From: Castellaniella hirudinis_A
GTDB lineage: Bacteria > Pseudomonadota > Gammaproteobacteria > Burkholderiales > Burkholderiaceae_B
DNA length: 27,098 nt
Direction: 5' to 3'
Assembly: GCF_047468865.1 (NCBI RefSeq)
Contig: NZ_JBLGTV010000021.1
Location: 1 to 27,098 of the forward strand
The notes beneath the pieces were generated by a model. That model was not told the DNA's origin. It saw only the letters and a program-made list of their open reading frames with translations, and searched no databases. The first letter of the stretch is position 1; the number at the start of each line of letters is the position of its first letter. Both the position numbers and the translations under genes were made by a program. Of the stretch, positions 7,477 through 13,188 are shown one piece after another.

Positions 7477-8019
7477 TCAGCGGTTTTCGTCGTGGGCCTC
7501 GAAGACGCGCTGTGCATAGGCGTCGAGCAACGCCTCGCAGTTCTGCAAACGCTGCTGCGCCTCGGCCGCACGGGTTGCGCCGTAGAAGTCGAGCTTGCGG
7601 ATCTTCTCCAGCCAGGTCTGGAGCTTCTTGAGGTCAACGTCGTTCTCTTCGAGTTCGGCATAGGTGAAGTGGTTGGCGGCCGTCTCCTTGGCGATCTCGG
7701 CGTCGAAGTCGTCGCACTTGTCGATGAACTCGGCGTATTCCTCGTCGCGGTCGGCTTTGAAGCGGGCTACCACCTTGTCTTCCTGGGCCTTGTCCAAGGC
7801 GACGGTTTCCAGCAGCACCGAGTCGCTGGCCATCTCGTTGATCTCGTTTTCGATGATCTTGAGTCGGCGGGTGTGGTCGTCGGTCTTGGGCAGCAGGCAG
7901 ACGCCGTTTTGCAAGTAGATGGCCCCCATGCCCTTGAGCTTGCGCCACAAGCCAATGCGCTTCTTCGCAGGTTCAGGAGGCACCTTGTAGGTGAGTAAGA
8001 GCCAGTTCTGTGTCTTCAT
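7477..8019 (-). CDS. ChrB N-terminal-domain-like protein
   Basis: A 180-residue protein resembling the N-terminal domain of ChrB, the chromate-responsive regulator. It opens with KTQNWLLLTYKVPPEPAKKR, then RKLKGMGAIYLQNGVCLLPK, followed by long charged helices. Full ChrB proteins are clearly longer and carry a C-terminal catalytic-type domain that is missing here, and no ChrA chromate transporter follows. A role in chromate sensing is therefore uncertain. The start is the ATG at 8019; an upstream in-frame ATG at 8085 would run across the promoter. There is no Shine-Dalgarno sequence, which fits the leaderless transcript predicted from the promoter right before it. First gene of the minus-strand set. 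Confidence 0.75.
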   Translation of the reverse strand: MKTQNWLLLTYKVPPEPAKKRIGLWRKLKGMGAIYLQNGVCLLPKTDDHTRRLKIIENEINEMASDSVLLETVALDKAQEDKVVARFKADRDEEYAEFIDKCDDFDAEIAKETAANHFTYAELEENDVDLKKLQTWLEKIRKLDFYGATRAAEAQQRLQNCEALLDAYAQRVFEAHDENR

Positions 8020-8026
8020 GCGAACA

Positions 8027-8055
8027 AGTGTACTGCAACGACCGTAACATTTCAA
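8027..8055 (-). promoter_or_regulatory. sigma70-like promoter giving a leaderless ChrB-like mRNA
   Basis: Read on the minus strand: TTGAAA (8055-8050), a 17-base spacer, TACACT (8032-8027), then seven bases and the ATG of the ChrB-like gene at 8019. Five of six and four of six bases match the sigma70 consensus. Transcription would begin at or within one or two bases of the ATG, which explains why no ribosome site is found. Confidence 0.55.
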
Positions 8056-8109
8056 TCGTTCCATAAAGTCTTGTCGGATGTGCAATTAGCGTATTTGCTG
8101 TGATACGGC

Positions 8110-8138
8110 TAGACCGCGATGTGAAATTTGTGCATAAT
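8110..8138 (+). promoter_or_regulatory. promoter of the fluoride riboswitch operon
   Basis: TAGACC at 8110-8115, a 17-base spacer and CATAAT at 8133-8138 form a plausible sigma70 promoter. A start six to eight bases after the -10 box coincides with the first base of the riboswitch aptamer at about 8145. It points away from the ChrB-like promoter 54 bases to the left. Confidence 0.55.
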
Positions 8139-8144
8139 GCGCGC

Positions 8145-8206
8145 AGGGAGATGGCGTTCCTCCTACCCCAACCGCAGCCGTTCTAAGCTGCTGATGACGC
8201 CTACAG
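8145..8206 (+). ncRNA. fluoride riboswitch (crcB motif) aptamer
   Basis: The stretch matches the crcB-motif consensus closely: GGGAGATGGCGTTCCTCC, then AACCGC, a short variable stem and GCTGATGACGCCTACAG. GGAG/CTCC forms the first stem, and GGCGT (8153-8157) can pair with ACGCC (8197-8201), the long-range pairing that closes the fluoride pocket. The RNA binds fluoride with magnesium and turns on downstream genes. It sits before a CLC-F gene, its best-known genetic neighbour. Recognition is by eye, but the conserved blocks are nearly invariant. Confidence 0.93.
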
Positions 8207-8235
8207 ACACCTGACCTCGGTCGGGGCTGTAGGCG
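8198..8235 (+). promoter_or_regulatory. expression-platform hairpin competing with the aptamer
   Basis: CGCCTACAG (8198-8206) and CTGTAGGCG (8227-8235) form a perfect 9-bp stem. An inner stem CCTGAC/GTCGGG (8210-8215 and 8220-8225, one G-U) closes a CTCG loop. The left arm reuses the ACGCC/CTACAG bases of the aptamer, so hairpin and fluoride-bound aptamer exclude each other. A CCCCTTTTG stretch follows only about 14 bases later, so it is not a textbook intrinsic terminator. Confidence 0.65.
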
Positions 8236-8293
8236 CTCGCGTTCACACCCCTTTTGCCCTTGGTCAGCCCGATGAAATTCGAGCGAATGACCA

Positions 8294-9661
8294 ATGCGCA
8301 GATACCTCCGCCGTCCAGAACAAATCGAGCTGTTGCCTTATCTGGGCAAATGGCTCGTCATTGCCAGCGTTGTTGCCGCCCTGGCGGGCAGTGCCTCGGC
8401 CTTCTTTCTCCTGTCGCTGGATCGAGCCACCGAGTGGCGTGAAGCCCACCGCTGGATCATTTGGCTGCTGCCCTTGGCCGGCCTCGGCGTCGGGCTGATC
8501 TATCACCTGCTGGGCAAGGAGGTGGACGGCGGCAACAACCTCATCATTGACGAGATCCACGATCCCAAGAAGGTCGTGCCGCTGCGCATGGCACCGCTTG
8601 TCCTGGGCGGCACGGTCATTTCTCACCTGTTCGGCGCATCCGTCGGCCGCGAAGGGACGGCCGTGCAGATGAGCGGCGCGCTCGCCGATCAGCTCACCCA
8701 TGTTTTCCGCTTGAAGCACGAGGATCGGCGCATCGTGCTGATGACGGGCGTGAGCGCCGGCTTTGCCGCCGTGTTCGGAACACCATTGGCCGGGGCCGTG
8801 TTCGGCCTGGAAGTGCTGGCGATTGGTCGCATGCGGTATGACGCGCTGTTTCCGTGCGTGGTCGCCGCCATCGTGGCAGATCAGGTGTGCCTTGCCTTTG
8901 GCGTTCACCATACGCACTACTCCATCCCCGAAATCGTGCCCATCGGCGCATGGAGCGTGCTGGCGGTTGTGTTGGCCGGCATCCTGTTCGGACTGGTGGG
9001 CGCAGTGTTCGCCACGGCCGCCCACAAGCTCGGTGCGCTGGTGAAGCGGCGAATCGCCTACGCACCCCTGCGCCCCTTCGTAGGCGGCGTGGTGATCGCC
9101 ACCGCCGTGTGGGCGCTCGATGCCTACAACTACATCGGCCTGGGCATTCCCGACATCGTGCGCTCGTTCCAGGAGCCGATGCGGCCGTGGGATTTCCTCG
9201 GCAAGCTGGTGTTCACCGTTCTGTCGCTCGGGACTGGCTTCAAGGGCGGCGAAGTCACGCCGCTGTTCTACATCGGGGCCACGCTGGGCAATGCGCTGGC
9301 ACCGCTGCTGCACTTGCCATTCCCCATGTTGGCGGGCATCGGCTTCGTAGCCGTATTCGCCGGCGCGGCCAATACGCCGATTGCCACGACGCTGATGGCG
9401 ATGGAGTTGTTCGGGGCAGAGATCGGCCCGCTGGCCGCGATTGGGTGCATCACGGCCTACCTGTTCTCGGGACACACCGGCATCTACCACGCCCAGCGCG
9501 TGGGCCACAGCAAGCACAGCAAACACCGCAACGCCGTGCCCGAGGAACTGCGCATCGCTGACTTGGCGCACTTTCGCAAGCAAAAGACCGAGCCTGCCAA
9601 GGATGAATCGACGCCAAAGAGCAAGGCCGAAACACCCGTCACCCATAAGGAAAACGTCTGA
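8294..9661 (+). CDS. eriC(F): CLC-F fluoride/proton antiporter
   Basis: A 455-residue CLC-family membrane protein of the fluoride-exporting clade. The gating-glutamate motif is ASVGREGTAVQMSG with Glu120. The position of the serine motif of chloride CLCs carries GGNNL (residues 79-83), fitting the asparagine subtype of CLC-F; other landmarks are GVSAGFAAVFGTPLAGAVFGLEV-like text and FKGGEVTPLFYIGATLG. It swaps cytoplasmic fluoride for protons at the inner membrane. The start must be the ATG at 8294, because in-frame TGA codons lie at 8273 and 8288; no good ribosome site is seen. A hydrophilic, Lys-rich tail of about 55 residues ends the protein. It is directly under the fluoride riboswitch, and its stop overlaps the next ATG (TGATG). 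Confidence 0.93.
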   Translation: MRRYLRRPEQIELLPYLGKWLVIASVVAALAGSASAFFLLSLDRATEWREAHRWIIWLLPLAGLGVGLIYHLLGKEVDGGNNLIIDEIHDPKKVVPLRMAPLVLGGTVISHLFGASVGREGTAVQMSGALADQLTHVFRLKHEDRRIVLMTGVSAGFAAVFGTPLAGAVFGLEVLAIGRMRYDALFPCVVAAIVADQVCLAFGVHHTHYSIPEIVPIGAWSVLAVVLAGILFGLVGAVFATAAHKLGALVKRRIAYAPLRPFVGGVVIATAVWALDAYNYIGLGIPDIVRSFQEPMRPWDFLGKLVFTVLSLGTGFKGGEVTPLFYIGATLGNALAPLLHLPFPMLAGIGFVAVFAGAANTPIATTLMAMELFGAEIGPLAAIGCITAYLFSGHTGIYHAQRVGHSKHSKHRNAVPEELRIADLAHFRKQKTEPAKDESTPKSKAETPVTHKENV

Positions 9662-10071
9662 TGACCTCGAAAGCCAGCCAGCAGCACATCGCCGCCTTGC
9701 GGCTCTACTTTCCGATTTCCACCAAGGCCAAGGCGACGCGCTTCTGGCACCACCTCAGCGCGCCGGCGCTCGCGCACCACCTGTTGACGGTCGCCAAGAA
9801 GGCCAACATCGTGCAAGCCATGCTGCACCAGGTCAGTTCCGGCTACCTGCCCGGCGAACGGCTGTCGCATCACCATCCCGAGCTGACCGGCATGCGGCAC
9901 CCGCAATGCCTGGAACTGCTGGACACCGAGCAGCGCTTGCGCGACTTCATGCACGCGCACGCCGAAGAGCTGCGCAAGGTGCATGCGGTTCTGTTCTTGT
10001 GCGAGTTGCCGCTGAGTCATAACCGGCTTGCGCATCCCACACACGCCTCACACGCAGGCAAGGCCGGTTAA
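9661..10071 (+). CDS. PII-like/DUF190-like protein
   Basis: A 136-residue soluble protein starting in the TGATG overlap with the CLC-F gene. The order of elements suits the ferredoxin-like PII/DUF190 fold: strand ALRLYFPIS, a long helix with HHLLTVAKKANIVQAMLHQ, then CLELLDTEQRLRDFMHAHAEEL and a final strand AVLFLCELPL. The LELLDTEQRLRDF stretch is the part most like DUF190 proteins. It is more divergent than the second copy at 10478 and has a His-rich middle (LSHHHPELTGMRHPQ) that could bind metal. It probably senses or modulates fluoride export; no catalytic motif is visible. The next gene, crcB, starts two bases after its stop. Confidence 0.65.
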   Translation: MTSKASQQHIAALRLYFPISTKAKATRFWHHLSAPALAHHLLTVAKKANIVQAMLHQVSSGYLPGERLSHHHPELTGMRHPQCLELLDTEQRLRDFMHAHAEELRKVHAVLFLCELPLSHNRLAHPTHASHAGKAG

Positions 10072-10073
10072 CG

Positions 10074-10463
10074 ATGGCCGGCCTCTACGGAATCATCGCC
10101 ATCAGCATCGGATCGGTTATCGGTGCTTTGACGCGCTACGGCTTGAGCCTGAGCATGAATGCGCTCGTGCCGGCCATTCCGATGGGCACCCTGGCCTCCA
10201 ACCTCATCGCGGCCTACATCGTGGGCGCTGCTATCGCCTTCTTCGCCGCGATGCCGAACCTGTCGCCGGCATGGCGGCTGTTCGTCATCACGGGCCTGGC
10301 CGGCGGGCTGTCCACCTTCTCCACGTTCTCGGCCGAGCTGCTGACGCTGCTGCGCGATGGCCGCCTCGGCTGGTCGGCCGGCATGCTGGCTTTGCATGTG
10401 TGCGGCTCGCTCGCCATGACGGCGCTCGGCATGGTCACGATCTCTCTTGTTCGCCACCACTGA
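10074..10463 (+). CDS. crcB: Fluc fluoride channel CrcB
   Basis: A 129-residue membrane protein with four helices, the usual size of a single-gene dual-topology Fluc channel. Family marks are GSVIGALTRYGLS near residue 13, GTLASNLIAAYIVG with the conserved Asn43, and GLAGGLSTFSTFSAE with the pore phenylalanines Phe82 and Phe85. Two antiparallel copies form a fluoride-selective channel in the inner membrane that lets fluoride leak out down its gradient. It lies two bases after the DUF190-like gene and 14 bases before the second DUF190 gene, in the riboswitch operon. Having both Fluc and CLC-F in one operon is redundant but known in highly resistant bacteria. Confidence 0.95.
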   Translation: MAGLYGIIAISIGSVIGALTRYGLSLSMNALVPAIPMGTLASNLIAAYIVGAAIAFFAAMPNLSPAWRLFVITGLAGGLSTFSTFSAELLTLLRDGRLGWSAGMLALHVCGSLAMTALGMVTISLVRHH

Positions 10464-10477
10464 TCTAAGGAGCTGCA

Positions 10478-10801
10478 ATGAAAGGCTATCAACTCACGTT
10501 TTTTACGGAGCAAGACCGGCGGCACGGCCACACGCCCATCGGCGAGTGGCTGCTGAAACTTGCCAAGGACAACGGCGCTGCCGGCGGCACGCTGGTAGGC
10601 GGGGGAGATGGATTCGATCATCTCGGCCGCTTCCATTCCGCGCATTTTTTCGAGCTGGCCGACCAGCCGCTGGCGATCACTGTCTCGGTCGATGACGCAG
10701 CGTGCCAGCGGCTGATGGACGCGCTGGCGCAGGAAGAAATCAACCTGACCTACGTGAAGGTGCCTATCGAGTACGGGCGCGTGGGCAAGGCTGTGAAGTG
10801 A
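10478..10801 (+). CDS. DUF190 family PII-like protein
   Basis: A 107-residue soluble protein with the typical DUF190 layout: MKGYQLTFFTEQDRRHGHTP, a helix IGEWLLKLAKDNGAAGGTL, the glycine-rich GGGDGFDHLGRFHSAHFFEL, and DQPLAITVSVDDAACQRLMD. DUF190 proteins are PII-like and are repeatedly found beside crcB, where they are thought to aid fluoride export, though the mechanism is unsettled. A strong AAGGAG lies before the ATG. It ends 49 bases before a small membrane protein gene. It is clearly closer to the family norm than the protein at 9661. Confidence 0.88.
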   Translation: MKGYQLTFFTEQDRRHGHTPIGEWLLKLAKDNGAAGGTLVGGGDGFDHLGRFHSAHFFELADQPLAITVSVDDAACQRLMDALAQEEINLTYVKVPIEYGRVGKAVK

Positions 10802-10850
10802 ACCGGCACGCCCTGCCGGAAGTATCCCCCCAACCACAAGGAGACTCACC

Positions 10851-11135
10851 ATGTTGACCGTTCGCAATCTCCGTCCTGAACCCACCGTGCATGACTGGTT
10901 CCGGGACAACGCACGCTTACTTGCCGCATTGGCAGTGTGGGCGGCGGCGCTGTTGTGGTTCGCGGGCCAAGGCCCGCGCTTGGTCGAATCCGCGTGGTAC
11001 AGCGTCAGCTTCGTTGAGGGAGGTTTCATCTACGACCGCACGCCTGACGAGGCGTCCTGCCAGGCCCGCGTTGTGGACGGTTCCACTGCGTGCCTCACGG
11101 GTGCAGAGCTGGGGGCAAGCCAGTCCAGCGACTGA
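10851..11135 (+). CDS. small one-helix membrane protein in fluoride operon
   Basis: A 94-residue protein with one membrane helix at about residues 22-38 (ARLLAALAVWAAALLWFAG). The C-terminal part of about 55 residues contains two cysteines, in ASCQARVV and TACLTGAE, about ten residues apart. By the positive-inside rule the tail is probably periplasmic, where the cysteines could form a disulfide. CAAGGAG is well placed before the ATG. I do not recognise the family. It lies between DUF190 and enolase and is probably in the same transcript; 81 bases separate it from the enolase start. Confidence 0.7.
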   Translation: MLTVRNLRPEPTVHDWFRDNARLLAALAVWAAALLWFAGQGPRLVESAWYSVSFVEGGFIYDRTPDEASCQARVVDGSTACLTGAELGASQSSD

Positions 11136-11216
11136 GCAAGATGTTCAACACGCCGGCGCGAACCCGAGGGGCGTGCCGTCGCATTTTTTCTGCCCTCTTT
11201 CGTATCGGAGTGATAT

Positions 11217-12500
11217 ATGGCGTCGGCCATCCAGACAGTACATGCCCGCGAAATCTTGGACTCACGCGGCAATCCCACCATCGAGGTCGATGTGCGGCTG
11301 ACCGGCGGGGCGACCGGCCGCGCGGCCGTGCCATCAGGTGCTTCGACGGGAATCCATGAGGCCGTCGAGTTGCGCGACGGTGACCCGCAGCGCTTTGCTG
11401 GCAAAGGTGTAGGCAGGGCTGTCGGCCACGTCAATAAGGCCATTGCGGCCGTTTTGCATGGCCTGGACGCTCAAGATCAAGCAGGCATCGACCGTGCATT
11501 GATCGACTTCGACGGCACGCCGAACAAAGGCAGGCTCGGGGCCAATGCCATCCTGGGTGTGAGTCTGGCCGTGGCGCGGGCGGCCGCCCAAGCTGGCGGA
11601 TTGCCGCTGTTTCGATACCTTGGCGGACCGCAGGCTTGCCGCATGCCGGTTCCGATGTTCAACGTCCTCAACGGCGGCGTGCATGCGAACTGGCAGGGCA
11701 CGGATTTCCAAGAGTTCATGATCGCTCCCATTGGAGCATCCAGCTTCACCGAGGGCCTGCGCTGGGGCGCGGAAATCTATCACTGCCTGCGCACGACCCT
11801 GAAAGAGCGCGGCCATTCCACGGCGGTCGGCGATGAAGGTGGTTTTGCTCCGGCCTTGAATCGCAACAGTGACGCGGTGGAGCTGATTCTTGCGGCGATT
11901 CAAAGCGCGGGTTATGCGCCTGGTGAGGATGTGGTGATCGCGCTCGATCCTGCGTCGAGTGGCTTCTATGAGAACGGCCTTTACCACCTTCGCAGCGAGG
12001 GACGCAGCATCACCGCCGCTCAAATGGTGGGGCTGTATGCCGACTGGATCGCAAGGTATCCCATTGCTGTGCTGGAAGACGGTCTTGCGGAGGACGATTG
12101 GGATGGATGGAAGCTGCTGAACCAAGCTCTCGGAAGCAAGATCGAGCTGGTTGGTGATGACCTGTTCGTGACCAACGTCGCACGTATCGAGCGCGGCATT
12201 CGTGACGACGTGGCGAACGCAGTCCTCATCAAGCCCAACCAGGTCGGCACGCTCACCGAAACCCGCGCCGCTGTCGATGCGGCTTATCTGGCCGGCTGGG
12301 GCGCAATGGTGTCGCACCGCAGCGGTGAAACCGTGGACAGCTTCATCGCCGATCTCACTGTCGCGCTGGGAACCGGGCATCTGAAAACCGGCGCGCCTTG
12401 TCGTGGCGAGCGCGTTGAAAAGTACAACCAGCTCCTGCGCATCGAGGAAGAGCTAGGAGCTGCGGCCGTCTATGCAGGGAGCGGAGCGTTCGTCCGCTGA
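11217..12500 (+). CDS. eno: enolase, cargo copy
   Basis: A 427-residue enolase that turns 2-phosphoglycerate into phosphoenolpyruvate in the cytoplasm. It has full length and intact active-site residues: Glu166 (QEFMI), Glu207 (GDEGGFAP), metal ligands Asp244 (ALDPAS), Glu287 (LEDGL) and Asp314 (GDDLF), catalytic Lys339 (LIKPNQ), and the SHRSGET loop. Departures from the common bacterial text are HANWQGTDFQEF, where most have an ADNN-type loop, and ALDPASSGFY instead of ALDCAASEFY. GGAG lies seven bases before the ATG. Enolase is a classic target of fluoride with magnesium and phosphate, so a spare or less sensitive copy inside a fluoride operon fits a bypass role. That role is inference. Confidence 0.93.
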   Translation: MASAIQTVHAREILDSRGNPTIEVDVRLTGGATGRAAVPSGASTGIHEAVELRDGDPQRFAGKGVGRAVGHVNKAIAAVLHGLDAQDQAGIDRALIDFDGTPNKGRLGANAILGVSLAVARAAAQAGGLPLFRYLGGPQACRMPVPMFNVLNGGVHANWQGTDFQEFMIAPIGASSFTEGLRWGAEIYHCLRTTLKERGHSTAVGDEGGFAPALNRNSDAVELILAAIQSAGYAPGEDVVIALDPASSGFYENGLYHLRSEGRSITAAQMVGLYADWIARYPIAVLEDGLAEDDWDGWKLLNQALGSKIELVGDDLFVTNVARIERGIRDDVANAVLIKPNQVGTLTETRAAVDAAYLAGWGAMVSHRSGETVDSFIADLTVALGTGHLKTGAPCRGERVEKYNQLLRIEEELGAAAVYAGSGAFVR

Positions 12501-12529
12501 CCAATTTTCAACCACCTGGAGCACATCTG

Positions 12530-13153
12530 ATGACAACAACCATCGTCCTGACACGGCACGGCCATGTAGATTGGATCGCACCTGAACGCTTTCGTGGCCG
12601 CGCTGAGATTCCGCTGTCAGCTCTTGGAGAACGCCAAGCCGAGGCGCTAGGCCAGCGCGTCGCCCAGGGCTGGAAGCCCCACGCGATCTACACCAGTCCG
12701 CTATCGCGCTGTGTGCGCACCGGAGACGCCATTGCCCGCGCCACTGGTGCCCATGCCGAGCAACTTTCCAATTTGGCCGATACCCACTACGGGCAATGGC
12801 AGGGCCTAACGCACGACGAGGTACGAGCACGCTGGCCCGAAGAGCTACAGGTATGGTTTGACTCTCCCGACATGGCGGCCATCCCAGGCGGCGAAACATT
12901 GGCTGCTGTCTTGGCTCGTGGCGTCGAGGTACTGCAACACGTACTTCATCACCATCAAAATCAGACTGTTGTTCTTGTCGGCCACGACAGCATCAACCGG
13001 GTGATTCTTCTGCACAGCCTCGGATTGCCGTTGTTGCGCTACTGGCGCATCAAACAGGAGCCATGCTGCTTAAACGAACTCTCTGGTGAAGGCCAAACCT
13101 TCACTATTCACCGTATTAACGAAAGCCACCACCTAATGATGGTGAACGGATGA
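12530..13153 (+). CDS. histidine phosphatase of phosphoglycerate mutase type
   Basis: A 207-residue protein of the histidine phosphatase superfamily, branch 1 (GpmB/CobC-like). The nucleophile motif is LTRHGHVDW with His10, the second histidine lies in VLVGHDSINR (His152), and an arginine is in TSPLSRCVRT. In the segment LADTHYGQWQG, where relatives usually have a glutamate as general acid, there is Asp84, which may alter activity. It could act as a phosphoglycerate mutase feeding the neighbouring enolase, or as a phosphatase on sugar or nucleotide phosphates; sequence alone does not settle this. It starts 29 bases after eno. GC content in sampled lines is lower than in the transfer genes. 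Confidence 0.88.
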   Translation: MTTTIVLTRHGHVDWIAPERFRGRAEIPLSALGERQAEALGQRVAQGWKPHAIYTSPLSRCVRTGDAIARATGAHAEQLSNLADTHYGQWQGLTHDEVRARWPEELQVWFDSPDMAAIPGGETLAAVLARGVEVLQHVLHHHQNQTVVLVGHDSINRVILLHSLGLPLLRYWRIKQEPCCLNELSGEGQTFTIHRINESHHLMMVNG

Positions 13154-13188
13154 AGCGTCCGACGCGCCGGTAACGGGAGGCAACAGAA

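Noticed and set aside
8020..8085. Longer N-terminus for the ChrB-like protein (ATG at 8085)
   Set aside because: It would cover the best promoter, and the family text begins at the ATG at 8019.
8264..9646. 460-codon open frame antisense to the CLC-F gene
   Set aside because: The CLC-F product has all family motifs; the antisense text is His/Gln/Arg-rich without motifs, typical of GC-rich shadow frames.
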